From Thunnus maccoyii (taxonomy: Eukaryota; Chordata; Actinopteri; Scombriformes; Scombridae), in the NCBI RefSeq assembly GCF_910596095.1, contig NC_056539.1:14332501-14396500 (forward strand): DNA of 64,000 nucleotides, in the 5' to 3' direction. This document shows positions 1 to 25,382 of this stretch, in pieces. Both the position numbers and the translations under genes were made by a program. Position 1 is the stretch's first letter, and every line of letters begins with the position of its first letter. The notes beneath the pieces were generated by a model. It was not told the origin of the DNA, did no database searches, and worked only from the letters and a program-made list of their open reading frames with translations.

Positions 1-1540
1 CCAGGCCATGCAACCACAATCTCTCTCTCTAGACAAATGTGCTTTATTCTGTTTTCTCTGTGTGGTTTGGCCTTTTGTTGTGCACAAACGCTGCTCTTTT
101 CTCTGCCATACCTTTTGACACATAATGACCATTTCACTCAGGTTGTGTTGACAGGTGGAAAGAGGCCTTTTTAAAAAAAAAAAAAAAAAAATCATTTTAC
201 AAGTGTGTACTTTTCTTTGTGCATTATTAATTCCAAATTATAAACACTTACTTTTAATGAAGTACATTAAACACAAGAATCGACAGAGGCAACAGTGAGC
301 AAGCGTCCTCTAACTGAGGAATGAGGGTGGTTTGGAAATGATGAAAAGTTATTTTGTTAAATGCACAAAGCCCTCATGTAGTGTTTATTCATGAGAAATC
401 CTTTATTGAATGCCATTAACTTATTTATGAATCTAGTACATCTACATGTATATTATAACTCTTCTGTCTTCTTGGAAAGGGGAGCGCCCGAGCCTGTGGC
501 TACGATCCATACAGACCAAAACTGTCTCTAAAATAAGATCTACAGTAGCTGTTGAGGAACTACAGTATGTTGATATACATTGAAGACCAGGGGTGTGTTT
601 TCCTGGCTTCACTGCATCATTTCCTCTTTTATCTGGTTTTATATTTGGATCAATAAACTTTTTTAAGCTTATGGTCATGAATAAGAAAATGGAGGTGTAA
701 ATGAAGATCCAAAATGTTTACAGTTTATCCTACAGTAATACAAAGTGACAGAGGGAATCCTCTAAGCAAGTATTATCATTTAAATGGGTAAAAGTAAGTT
801 ATTAAACAAGCGACTTTATTATTTTTGTAGTATTTGTGCCTTTTTGTTTACATTTAGCCTTTTGTTTTTCATCTATCCACATGCCCTACAGTTTGTGTCT
901 TTTCACTTGTATCACCTGACTCTTATCAAATCTTTTATAGACTTTAACCTACAGCCTACATATGACGGATTAGTCATCATCATATGATCTATATTGTATG
1001 CTGTGCTTGAACAATGTCACGTGTGGTTAACATATGACTCTGCATGTCATATCTCTGGAGAGCTGGAAGCAGTCATTGGCTGTGGACAGACAGAGCCTTA
1101 GTCTATATCTTTATCTGCCTTGGCCATGTCCTATCCCCTCCCTCATTTATCTTATAGTCTCATAGTTCACCATATAGTATGCAACCATGGACATACTTTT
1201 GGTTTAGGGGTGTCACTTAAATTTCATTTGAGTATTCAGTGTCAACCTGTTGTTTAAACAAGACAGAGGGGCAACACGAGGGGCTTATGCCAATATTTAC
1301 AGCCTATAAAAGAAAGAATGAGCACTGGAATATATGAAACCATCTTTTTTTTGTTTTAAAGTCGCATGTTAGAAAAAAAAATATGAAATGAGATAAGAGC
1401 AGAAGTTTTGAATTGATACCGAAAGTGTGAGGGAGGTTTTAAAACTGTTATTAAAAACTGTGGGGAAATTCTCAAATGCAAGCTGTCGGGGAGATTAAAA
1501 TAGAAAAATTACTTAGAAATAGCTCGATTTAAAACTGTAA
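1..1540. other. Intergenic DNA upstream of mier2
   Basis: AT-rich sequence with poly-A and poly-T runs and only short, unconvincing open frames. I see no exon with good splice sites and no repeat family that I recognise. It may hold the end of a neighbouring gene outside the window, but nothing in the sequence shows this. Confidence 0.5.
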
Positions 1541-1642
1541 CACAGTCTGCTGCTGAATCGTTGCGGCAATAAACGGAGCAGTACAGACGAGCAGACCTCG
1601 GCTACAACATCCGGGCAATAGGCAAGCTTGCGCAGAAACGGA

Positions 1643-14340
<12,698 letters not shown>

Positions 14341-15270
14341 AGGGAGGGACATGGGAAAATCAAAACTGAGTGGTGCTCTTCGTGGTTTGCTCTGAGTAGA
14401 GATTACGATTGGTGTCAGTCTTTACACCGGGGTGAAAGACACCAGGACAAAAAGTACATTTACCTAATTTTGTGAAAAAGGATGGACCTACTACCTTAGG
14501 GGGTTACTTGTCTGTCTGACCCCTCTTTTTAAATTGGGACACTTAAACATTCTGTCTATTATGGAATGATGAGTGTGTTAATCACTTTCAGGTGTTGATT
14601 ATGTGTTTATTAACAGTTTATTACCACAACCTGCACCAGGGCAGCAATATTGATTGGCTATAATGAATACTAAAAGCTCAGTGCAGGTGATGAGAGCCGC
14701 GGTGACCATGCAAACAAACCAGAAGTTGCTACAGTAGGAGTCCCTTTTTTCTAAAACAGAAGAAAGTTGGACAATGTTAACCACTGTTAACTGTTAACCA
14801 CTTTTTCTCATTCATCATTTGAGAAAGTTTCGCTGCAGTTAATTTTTTTTTCCAGCTTCATCCAGCAAAATAGTTTATTTTAACGTCCTCTTCTGAGTCT
14901 GTAATGGACTCTCCTTTGTCAGTATGTGTCTGCACTTCCATGCACTTCTGTCTGTGGCAGAAGTCAATCTGCCTGAAGAATTCTGCTTAAATATAAAGAG
15001 CTGAAACTAAAGAGTATTTTCTAAGCTTGAGATTTGAACATGGATCGGTGTCGGAACACAAAGGAGCACAATATTTTTGCAGGTTTTATTTGTACTTTTG
15101 CTTTAGTGGACGTTTTCATCCTTGTTCTTACCTGAGGATTTATATAGAGATTTATAAAGGTGCAGTGCTTTGTCATGATCACAGTTTCTATCATGTTGAA
15201 TATTTAGTACCATTGAGAGCCTGTTTGACATGCAGAATAGGCATGAAATAAAGCATGTAAATGTAAAATG
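14341..15270 (+). other. mier2: mier2 3' untranslated region
   Basis: Starts after the TGA at 14338-14340. The first good polyadenylation hexamer is AATAAA at 15247-15252, giving a UTR of about 0.9 kb. Longer forms reaching toward 16.8 kb are possible because the sequence downstream stays AT-rich with no new gene signal. Confidence 0.55.
15247..15252 (+). terminator. mier2: Polyadenylation signal AATAAA of mier2
   Basis: The canonical hexamer lies about 0.9 kb after the stop codon and is followed by TG-containing sequence. It is the first such signal on the + strand downstream of the last exon. Confidence 0.5.
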
Positions 15271-18030
15271 TACATGCTAAGATAGGTAAGTCACTGAATG
15301 CAAACACAGTTTCTCAGGTTTTTACAACTTTGATGATCTCCAGGACCTGCTGTCACTCTAGACAGGTGTCATAAATACAAACAGTTAGAAAAGTGATATT
15401 GTTAATTGTGTTTGTTGGTTTAAAGGTAATGACAGATGTTGGGGTCCAAAGATCATCCTAACATGGAAATGAACTATTCTTTGCTTTTGCTTGCCTCTTG
15501 AAGCTTCTAGTTTATTTGAGCAAATCCCCCCCCTTTTGAGCTGCAGTACGGACACCACATCATCCACTTCCAGCCACAACTGTTTGGTGTATTTGTGTTG
15601 CGTTCTGGGTTTTTACTCTGTAAACCTGTTTCTTGCAACAGGCCCCATTGAGCTGGTTTGTGTTTTGAAAACCCAAAATTAAAGCAACAACACGGAAGCA
15701 ACATCCAAGTAACGTTCAATCAGTGAAGATGTGTGAAGAAAGGTACAATTGTATTATTTTTAGTGTCAAAGTGGGACATATTCAAACTATAATGCATATT
15801 AAACAAACACAGGAGATCTTTTTCCTCTAAAATGTTTCCTTGAGCATCTTAACTGACCTCTGCCAGATATTGTGTACTGTAATATACTGAAAAAGTCACA
15901 TACTGTATCTGTATGCATTTGCATTTCTAATTATTTTTTATTTTATAGTCCAAATCTCCTGGTTGGATACTGCACAACATATCAACCTTCTGATCAGCTT
16001 TCTCGTTAGTTCCACAATGGAGCCCATCAATAAGAGACATTTCAAGTTAGCTTATGCATTTTGGGAATTTTATAGTTTCACAGTATTTTCAGGAGCACAG
16101 AGGTACTTTCAGATGAATGAGTACATATGTTATATGTTTACTTGATCTGAAAAATGAGAAATTTGGTCTATGTAGACTAAACCGTGATGTGATGATAAAT
16201 AGAAACAGTAGATATGGGTGGACAAAGTTTATAATAAAAGATGTTTTAGTATCATTTGATGATTCAAAATTATGTTGTACAGAACAAATGGATAAACCTT
16301 AGGACGACTCTCTTTAGGAACATTTTCATATGTTTTCATACAATCCATATCCTGATTTGGGTATTTATTCATATCTACATACCTATGTTCTTATACATGT
16401 CAGTATATTTTAGTCACTCTGTCTCTAAAGAGGTAAAGCAAAAGTGTCAGGGAAGGGAGGGATTTTGTTGGTTGTTTAAATCTAGCCTCATGTTGTTCCT
16501 TCCATCTGTCCTTCTATTTATTCCTTTTTTTCTGTCTGTAAATATGCAAGCTCTTCCTGTGATATCTGCTTAAAACCAAGCTGGTTTCAGATCAATGTTT
16601 ATTTTGTCTTTTGAATGTTTACATGAGGGGGGTTCAGGACAAGACCATGAAGGCAGGAAAAGGAGTAGAGTCACTGCCTTTTTGTTAATTCTTTATTTTT
16701 CTTTTTATTTTAGCAATTTATATATTGTACTGCTCCCGTTATGTTTGTTTATAATTATTATATTTTGTAAAAACGAAATGATTTAAAAATGAACAATGGT
16801 GAAATATTAACATGTTTTGCTTTTGTATTTGTTATTTTGAAGGCCAATGCAACCACTGCACTTGTTAATTAGACACAAAGTGAAGTTTGAGCAGGGACGT
16901 ATTGTGAATAATTAAATGTTGTGTTAGTGTTGGCAAAATGAAATTGTGAAATATTGGTAATTAATGCAAAGGTTAAGCTTGAGGGAAGTGAGGTCCAGAA
17001 AACATGCCTGTGCCTCAGTGTGCACATTAATCTGTTCAAATAGTTGTGGTTTCATCCCATTACCATGATAAGTGTTTGCAAAGTATTTGTCTGAAAAATT
17101 AATTTATTTCAATTTATGTGCAATCATGTCTCTAATGTCAGAAATGTTCAAATCAGGGCTTTAACATTCAGTCACAAATACTATGGATGGTTTAAATATA
17201 GCTCTTAAAAACGTAAACACAACCTCGTTTGAAGGTATCATGACTGACTTAATGTAGCTCTTGTACCATTGACACACTCCAACCAACCTGGGGGATCACA
17301 TCTGAGAGGTGACAAGATAAATGTCAAGAATAGATTAACAGTAGGTAAGAAATGGAAAAAAAAAAACACATTTCAGCTACACCCAATTACATAATGTTTT
17401 TCTGACCTTTATTTATTCTTTGCCTTTTTCCTGTGAAGTACCGGATATGTTTTCTTCTTCAGGCCTCCAAACTATTCAAAGGAAATCGTCTGAAAAGAGA
17501 AAATCACTCTCAGGTTATATGACTAGTAGAGTAGTCATAAATAGATGTTGCTTAAAAAAGTCAATATCATGAACAAATAAAAAACAAAAGCTAAAACAAA
17601 TTAATTAGATAAGCATTATTTTGAATCTTGTATTCTGTGACTTTTGTCACTTTTGGGACTCCATATAAAGCCAGTTTTGTAGCATCCATCCATCTGTTCG
17701 GCGTTTTCTCAGCAGCAGCTACAGTATGTGGCGCCGTCACTCTGCTGACAGAAGCTGCAGTGGTCTGACAAAGTTTCTTGGGACATATTAATGCTTTTGT
17801 TAGGTTATTAAAACTCTTTACTGCTGACAGGAATACATGCACCACATTTCCCAGTGGAGAAGAAAACCTTTACAGCAAGTGAGATTTTCAAGTTTTTATA
17901 TAAAGCCTGATGGGTGTCAAATCAGAGTTCTGTAAATTAAGTCAATGTGATGTCCTCTGAAGTGATAGCATGTATGTGACAAACTTGCTTGCGGGTCACT
18001 GAAAGACGCTCCTTGCACCATCAAAGCTCC
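15271..18030. other. Intergenic stretch between mier2 and the receptor locus
   Basis: AT-rich DNA with short open frames lacking splice or family support. It may include extended mier2 3'UTR or the receptor's promoter. No repeat family was recognised with confidence. Confidence 0.45.
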
Positions 18031-18137
18031 ACTGATGTTTGTCCTCATGCAGACAGAGGCCAGCAACAGGCAGACAGTCATGTACTTCTCCAAGACCAGA
18101 CTGCTTCCTCCAACGTCTGCAGTCCAGCAGATTCAGA

Positions 18138-18201
18138 ATGGACAGGGCTCACCTGAACCAAATGGCACTTTACTTTGGCTTTTGCTGTGCTGCTGCTAAA
18201 G
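18138..18201 (+). pseudogene. Receptor exon with signal-peptide-like sequence
   Basis: ATG at 18138 opens 21 codons ending at a GTAGAG donor in phase 1. A second in-frame ATG (MALYFGFCCAAAK) starts a short hydrophobic run resembling a secretory signal. The next exon at 18456 continues in the matching phase. The start is chosen from this phase agreement; 5'UTR exons were not identified. Confidence 0.45.
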
Positions 18202-18455
18202 GTAGAGATTTGTCTCTTATATCAAACCATACAGGATGGTTTGATGTGACCTTTTAAATGTCACCTAAAACCTGTGATTGTGATTTATTCAAATAGAATA
18301 ATGTGTTTTATTAATATTATTATATTATATTACGGGTTTTTCTTAAGAGATATGTTAACTTTTTTTGAAATATTTCATGTTAAACAAACTCTTGTTGTGA
18401 TTTCATCTGGTCCTCAATTCAAATTCTATTTCTGTCCCTGCCTTGTCCCCTGCAG

Positions 18456-18576
18456 AGTTACTACCAAGCCCCAGTCAGCCCTGCTGTGTCTTCATCGCCT
18501 ATGATGAAGTGACATGCCACTGGGCAACAGGAAAGAACTCTCCTGTGAACACCGTCTATTCTTTAGAGGCTGATGT
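18456..18576 (+). pseudogene. Receptor D1, first half
   Basis: TGCAG acceptor, phase 1 in and phase 2 out. The frame reads QPCCVFIAYDEVTCHWATG then NTVYSLEADV. The cysteine, about ten residues, then C-x-W pattern followed by a T/V-Y-S-L strand is the hallmark of the first cytokine-receptor module in the gp130 class. Confidence 0.6.
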
Positions 18577-18911
18577 GTAAGATCTGTGAAACACAACTGT
18601 AGTAATACTTTGTGTGCTTTGTGTTGAAGGTAAAATGATAAAAAGATATAAAAAGATATTTGCTTGCACATCCACAAAAGCATCTGTAGGACTCTGTGGT
18701 AGACATAAACATCATTACAATGAAATGGAAGAGTACACACTCCACACTGGAATCAGTGCTCTTTTTCACTTCATTGCTTTCCAGCCCAGCATCTGGTTTT
18801 ACAGTAATTAGCTAGCTCCAGTGCATTCAAATTAAATGCAAATGTGTACATAACATGATAATGTACTGATGAGACTGAAAACTGAGGAAATGCAGTCATT
18901 TTTCATTCCAG

Positions 18912-19080
18912 GAATCCTCAAGAGGCTTCAATATGTGTGTCAGAGGTGTGCTTGATCACGTGAAAATGAAAAAAATGGTGTCTCAGCCTACTGGATTACA
19001 GACTTGTATGCAAGCAGGAACAATAGCCTTAAAAGACAGACAGGGCCACTTGTCATGACAGGGTTTTGTCATGCCTTTTC
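18912..19080 (+). pseudogene. Receptor D1, second half, frameshifted
   Basis: The acceptor TTTTTCATTCCAG is strong. In phase 2 it reads NPQEASICVSEVCLIT and meets TGA at 18961-18963. One base over, the frame stays open and reads AYWITDLYASRNNSL, resembling the closing strands of a D1 module. This suggests a 1-base insertion or 2-base deletion near 18955-18975, next to an A-rich run. The 3' end is uncertain because no clear donor is seen. Confidence 0.45.
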
Positions 19081-20836
19081 ATGTCCATATTTCAGGCGGT
19101 AGTCCAATTATTTAGGCAGGGAGGCACTTTTCCTGTTTCTCTGTTATGTTATTATGTAAATATGTGTTTTTTCCTTTGTTCAAGTGTTGAAATTCAGCTT
19201 TCTTAGTCATATCCTCTCAGCTGGAAATTGCAAAACCATTTTGCTAGTTTTGTGTGAAGCCATGAATTTATATTGTTATGTTTGGTAATAACTGATCCCA
19301 GATGGGAATGTTTGGCTGAGTAACCTACAGAGAACAATAACAACATCCTGAATGGTCCCACATGATTCATTTTGTGTATTATCTTGCCTTGAAAAAACAA
19401 CAAAAAAAGTGTTAAGCAACCCTTAGTTACCCACAGTCAGTGTCTGTATGTCATAACTTATTGATAATGAACAGTCCAGATGTTTACAGTTAATAATAAG
19501 TAATAGTTACTCTCCACATGCCTTTTAATGGCATGCTGCAGTACATCCATATGAGAACCACTGAGAGCAGTAAGAAAGTTGAAACAAATCTTTTAAGGCA
19601 ATTAAAAGTTCATGCCCTGCTACAGTTTATAAGGTCAAGACATGCAGTTTTTACCTCATTAGCTGATGGAAATGGTGTAAAATATGACAACACTGTTTGG
19701 CCTGAAAGATGTTTAGACAGATTTGGTAACTGTCCAGTCTTATTCCCAGGACACAGTCAGTAATGGAGGAAAAAACATTTTGCTGTGTCTTCAACATCAG
19801 GACTGCATTTCACACTGCTGAGTGAAATTATAATCAGTAATATTTTGTAAACGCACTTAGCCACAGTTGTCATCAACATGTGTTGTATGTGACATCAACA
19901 GGAAAGGAGACTGTTGGTTAATGTATCTTTAGAAAATACTAGCTACATAAATTTGTGCTCAGTGTTACATGGACATACACTGACACATATTTGTCTTCAA
20001 ATACTACTAGTATAGTCTTCTACTGTTGGCCACTGACCAGCTACATCACAGCATTTTGGAGTTTAATGTCTTTTCCAAAAGCACTACACAAAAAGACAAT
20101 AAAATAGTCTTGAGTGATCGCTTCCCCTTCCAGTGGTTTCCAGCTGGCTTCCTGTGCCTTTTTAACAGGTTGTTTACAAGGCTGTCCCTCAGAACAACAG
20201 TGTAACTGCTGATGTTGATGTTAGATATAATGTAATATATACAATATAGTTTTTTGAGGGCCATTCTTGTATTTGTTTGAAATGCTGCCAAAAGTGCTGC
20301 TGTGTCCTCATCAATGTAACTGCAGGAAGGAATTTATTTCTTACCATTTCTCAAAACTTCCCTAAAGGTTACTGTAAATTCTTGAGCACAGTATTCTTTT
20401 TATTGAACCGTGACTTGGTATTCAGCTTAATTCTAGTCCCAAACTCACAAAACATGGTACTTAAAGGGAAGTTCAATTTTGTTGTCCCTAAAGTAGACAC
20501 AGTATGCTGGAGTATGGTTAATTTAATCACACTCACAATGTCAAGTGCAAATGTGAGGATGGAAATGTCATGAACAAAGGCAATTTCTCTTTGGGGAGGG
20601 TTACATTTGTGATGTAAATTGACATGTGCATGTGTGTATATACTGTATACATGGACTGTTTGCTAATGCATCCATGTTATGTGTGTATGCAGGACAAATG
20701 TGGACCCACCTGTTTTGAATAATGATTGTTTACTATGTCATGATACAGTCCTGCACTCTCGGGCAGCTCACTCTAAAAAAAGAGAATTTGCTTCCTGAAA
20801 TTATACTGTCTGTCTGTTTTTCATCATTTCTCCCAG

Positions 20837-21732
20837 GCCCAATTACTGCCCCACAACTGCGGAGAGCATTAAAACTTACAGATGATCTTCAGCAGAGATG
20901 TGCAGTGACTCTACTTTGCAAGGTCAGGAAACTATGAAATTAAAATTATTTATTTTTTTTTTTTTTAAAAATGATCGGTTCATCAGTAATTTACACTTAC
21001 TTTTTCCTTACTTATTTTTCCATGTGTGGAAAGGCACAAATTAATACATATTATTCTAATTGTATATGCTAGAGTTAAATTAGGACCAACTGCTCCCTAA
21101 TCTAATCTGGTAAATGATAAATGCAACCATTTCTTATAATTTGCTTACTTGCATACAGAATTTTAGTTTTCAGTGTGAATTAGAACATAGCAGGACCAAC
21201 CTGTGCCATGTTGCAAACTAAGCAACTTCTGCATCCTCTGGCTCTTTACCTGTGATTGTGCACTTGTACACTTTCATGCCAATTGCAGTGCACAAGCACA
21301 TAGACCATGGACAATTCAAAAATGTTTGAGTTTATGCTGTCTGAGTGACAATTCGATGGTTAAGATGCCGAGGGGTCCCCCTAAAGCAAAATCTCAATGG
21401 CCGTCTAAAGAAGGCTCAGGCATGCTCTAATTGAGAGTCGGTCACACTTAATCCCAGTGTTAATCTCAATGTTAATCCCATCTCCCATGCAGTCCCCTGC
21501 AAAGAGACAGACAGCCTGCACCGGTCTGTGGTTTGATGTGTACTGTCAGTCAGAAGAATCCCACAGAGTACTGCAAACTAAGAACTGCCTGAGCATGACA
21601 GACACTTCCTGTCAACTAACGGTGCCAGTGGAGCGCTCCTCCTGCTTTCTGACTATGTCCAACTCTGCTGGGAGCTCCCCTGCAGCCCGGCTCGTCCTCC
21701 CAGCACCCACAGACACACATTGGCACTGCTAG
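20837..21732 (+). pseudogene. Receptor D3 fibronectin module (two exons)
   Basis: Exon 20837-20922 (phase 1 in, 0 out) reads PQLRRALKLTDDLQQRCAVT; exon 21493 follows in phase with SPAKRQTACTGLWFDVYC and ends LTMSNSAGSSPAARLVLPAP. This is a typical FNIII strand pattern (VTLLWK..., Y.V.C, NSAGSSP). Where the family has tryptophan the codon is TGC (Cys). The frame then hits TAG at 21730-21732 with no usable GT donor between the LPAP motif and the stop. The exon either lost its donor or encodes the end of a truncated product. Confidence 0.6.
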
Positions 21733-22001
21733 GTCTTCATTCACTCATTAATAATTCAAAAATACAGATATTCTGTTCACAAAAATACTTTTTAAATCAT
21801 ATTTTTTAACCATAACTCATATTGTTAATGTGTTATTATTTAGAGCATGCGCCAGTGTTAAATTGTGTTTTAATAGTATGATATTCTCTGTAGCACTGAA
21901 AACATGAGCCATGAAAACAGTCAGTGCAAAAGCATTGAATGACTTCAGTCTGGAGGTTACATGGTCAGCATTCACACATGACTCACTCACTGGCTTCCTG
22001 T

Positions 22002-22031
22002 TGTCACCAATTCCCAAAAGAATTGGTGACA
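22002..22031. repeat. 12-bp perfect hairpin inside the receptor locus
   Basis: TGTCACCAATTC at 22002-22013 pairs exactly with GAATTGGTGACA at 22020-22031 across a 6-base loop. It lies where the missing first half of D4 would be expected. It is not followed by a T-run, and its meaning is unknown. Confidence 0.7.
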
Positions 22032-22717
22032 GTTAATATCTAGACTGAGAGAGACTGAGCCATAACGCCAGCAGCATCATCACCACTGGTAAGTTTATTT
22101 TTTGGCCACTGTTAAAAGTGAATGCAAAAAAACCCCTAGAAGTTTATTAAAACAGGATGTTAGCTAATACAAGCTCCAACAGCTAAATTTAAAAATATCA
22201 CTCAGCTCTGCATCAGTGATGTACAATTACTCTTATTTTATTTCATAGCTTTTTTTAATATAATGGGTGAGAGGGTAACTCAGGGCAATAAGGCTTTGAC
22301 TCTTTCCCTCTTTACTATTGTTTGTTTTTACTAATTCTCTGATACCACTATAGTCATATTTATTGTAAAGCAGCCTTGAGAAATTGCTGCTAAATGCAAC
22401 ATGAATACAATGAACATGGTTTTTGATCTGATTTCTATATGAATCAATTAAGTATCAGGAAAAATATAGTTTGAATTCTCAAAGTTTGTTTCAGTCAGTG
22501 TACAATTTATTCTCCAAACTAAGGGTTTGAAAATCCTGATTTTCCTTCTTAGGGCTAAAAGAACAAAAATCCAAAGCTAATCTGCATTTCAACCTTGATA
22601 ACTGTTTATGCCAGTAAGCTGGTAAATTTGTTACAATGTCTGTTGTTGATTGATCTATGCACCAGGACAGTTTTGTGTTCAAAATGTTACATGTTCTCAC
22701 AGTTATTCTGATTACAG

Positions 22718-22821
22718 AATTGTTGTCAGCGGTTCGATTTACTGTATTGTGACTGTAAGGCCTGGGTTTGGCAGTGAGCACAGTGAAGCAGTTTCAATGC
22801 AGATTTACACCAGACAAGGAG
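22718..22821 (+). pseudogene. Receptor D4, second half
   Basis: Acceptor GATTACAG, phase 2 in, donor GTAATG in phase 1 out. It reads SIYCIVTVRPGFGSEHSEAV then SMQIYTRQG, the final strands of an FNIII module. It joins the exon at 23213 in phase. The first half of D4 that should precede it was not found. Confidence 0.55.
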
Positions 22822-23212
22822 GTAATGTGCTTGTAGTCATATGATGAACATAACTTTAACACCACCTCAGCGTGGCCTATATAAGTTTGATCCATGGAAT
22901 CAAATATAATTGCTAATGTACTTAAACATCTAATCAGACTTTGTGGTGTGTGTTCAAGTGTTGAAGCAGAAGTGATGCATACAGAGTCTAGTGGAATATA
23001 TTCATAAACTAACATGATTAGCATTTGTTCTGCCTTTATTGAAGAACAAGGAACAGAAAATAGACAAATTATCTTTCAAGAGACCGTGTGGCATGCTCTG
23101 GTTAGTTAATTTGCAGCGTAGTTATTTCTCTCTCACTTCCTGTTAACTATCCACCACCTCCTCTCACCCACTCTGCTTTCTGTCCTGTTTTCCTCTCTTC
23201 CCGGGTCTCTAG

Positions 23213-23806
23213 TGTCCTCTACTGGCCCCAGACTGCAGGTGAAGGAGCAGAGCAACAATGCAGCTCTCCTAGTATGGGAGCCTCTGCCTGTGGATGAGCA
23301 GCATCACACAATACAGCCTATATTGTCAGAAGGAGAACAACACAACAAGTAGGTTCAAACAAACACACACACATTCTGTGTTGTGCCATACATCTCACAG
23401 AGACACAATCTTCAGAAACTAACACTGATACACTCTGTTGCTTGATAAAATATAAAGAATGCCTAAAATTATTTAATGAATGCTTTGGATATACGCAGTG
23501 ATACTAGTACATGGTGCACAAATATTTTAAAAATGAACAGTCCTACAAGCATATTTATGGTAATAATACACTTAATTTAAATCTCTGCAAGACTTTTATT
23601 TAACACATTTCAATAAACAGCAGATGAATGGAACATATCTGGAAATAAGCATTTTAAAAATGTGTTGTGGTGCAGGTGAAGTAAACACATCGTCAGGTAA
23701 GAAGCTGCACTTCCAACTGACTGGTCTGTCTGGAGTGTATCTGATCTACATGTCGGCTCACACAGAGGAAGGAGAGGGACGAGCCAGCCTACTTATGTGG
23801 GTCACG
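23213..23806 (+). pseudogene. Receptor D5 fibronectin module with internal frameshift
   Basis: Exon 23213-23348 opens in phase 1 (GPRLQVKEQSNNAALLVWEP). From about 23315 the family-like text continues only in another frame (SLYCQKENNTT). That second frame, not the first, leaves the GTAGGT donor in the phase needed by exon 23676-23806 (TSSGKKLHFQLTGLSGVYL then SAHTEEGEGRASLLMWVT). A net shift near 23305-23316 is therefore inferred; no homopolymer is present there. Confidence 0.55.
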
Positions 23807-23932
23807 GTAGGTAAGAAACAACAAAGTTATGGTTGAGCTCATAACACTGTGATCGCTTTGAAGAATTTTCAGTGACGTGAACAATGTGGTCTTTGTATGT
23901 CTGTGCGTAAATGCATCTGTGTGTTTTGTCAG

Positions 23933-24021
23933 AGGACAAATATTCAGACCATGCTGGTTTGTGTCCTCCCTCCGGTGTTCATGGCGGTTTTGCTCCTGAT
24001 CATAACTGCATGCAGGCAAAG
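23933..24021 (+). pseudogene. Receptor transmembrane exon
   Basis: After a phase 0 junction the frame encodes RTNIQT followed by MLVCVLPPVFMAVLLLIITA and a basic stop-transfer CRQR. This is a single-pass membrane helix. The donor GTGAGA leaves phase 2, matching the tail exon. Confidence 0.65.
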
Positions 24022-25382
24022 GTGAGATTATCTACCAGATTAATACAATACCAGCAGTAATGTAATGCTAAACAGAAGTTGTATAGTCTATGACTTTCTA
24101 AAAGTGTTAAGTTTCTTGAGAAAAAGGCAGAGCAAGTCAACTGACTCAACATATAGCAAGAAAAAATGAGCTATTTTTCATGGGAAACACCAGAACTAAT
24201 CTCACCCTTGGCTATTAGTATTTAAAATAAAATGACAATAATTAGTAATTTTCATGTAACTATGGAGGTTTATCAAACATGTAGACAACCGTGGGAAGTG
24301 TCCGGTGTTGTTGATCACTGAACAGCTCTAATGGAACAGTCAGGTGTTAAATTCCTTAATTTTCATATGAGGTATAATTTTAAAAGACTTACATTACTTA
24401 GCATTACTCATTCCGGTTGTTCATTACCTCTAGATGCTCCCAGACATGCAGACGTCTCCAGATGTTCAAAGGAATGAAACATTGTAAACACACTTCACAG
24501 ACAATGTTCAAAGACTATGTGGATTTTTAGCAGCATAGCACACAGTTCAGTTTTCAGCTGTAGAGTGAAGGGTACCACAAGTGGTCCAGTGTGCCTTGAA
24601 AAAACTACAATGAAGACAGTGAGCTACAGAAAGTAAAAAGAGAGGCTGAGTTTCAGTTTAGTTCATGTTTTTTTGTGGAGCGTAGCACAGCAGGAAAAGC
24701 CCTTGTGTAATGTAACTGTAACTGTCTCTCTATCTCTTCTGACCCCCTGTTCTCCAGACCAGCTTTCACTGGCTGATTAGAGCCACACTGTAAGTATGTA
24801 GACAAATTATTGGAAGAAAACACGTAAAGATGTTTCTTGGAGAGCATGTCAATAAAGTTAACATGTTTTTAATATTCTACAGTCACTGAGAAACAGAAGA
24901 TAGCATACAGTCCTTATGAGACAGTATATCTGAATTACACTAGATTTTACTCATTCTGTTTAAATGAAAGTGTGATCTGCAAAAGGGAACTAGATACCTG
25001 CTTAGCCAACCTTTCATCTGTATAAAACATAGTATATGAGGGCAGCTCAGCAGAGTCTCCACTAAGTATGTAAATTTGTACTGTCTGTCATGAGGAGAAA
25101 TGTTCTTTATTTGCATTTCAGTTAAACCAACACGAGTCTAGCAGTGTGACAGGCAGCCATCAATGGCTAAACAAGGAACATTAACAATACTGTTCTCTTG
25201 AGCATAGCTTGAAGAAATGGTGACACATAAAAAAAATGCCAAAACCTCAGCAATGGCCATTTGTTCCAAAGGTTACCGACAAATGTAGAAACCTTTTTTT
25301 TTTGGTCAAAATGCAATTAACAGCCTGTTGTGTAAAATTGAAAATGTCAAGAGTACTCTTTACAGTGTTTTCTTGTTGCCAG

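Noticed and set aside
20277..20573. A 98-codon frame containing CWSMVNL, considered as the missing WSXWS module of the receptor
   Set aside because: Only one WS pair is present, there is no FNIII strand pattern before it, and no splice sites in a compatible phase surround it.
22045..22090. Strong GTAAGT donor at 22088, considered as the first half of receptor D4
   Set aside because: Joining it to the exon at 22718 in the required phase would create TGA, and the upstream sequence has no FNIII-like text.
24400..24530. Short frame with CRRLQMFKGMKHCKH considered as an extra cytoplasmic exon of the receptor
   Set aside because: The membrane exon joins the exon at 25383 in perfect phase, and this segment lacks a suitable acceptor and donor.
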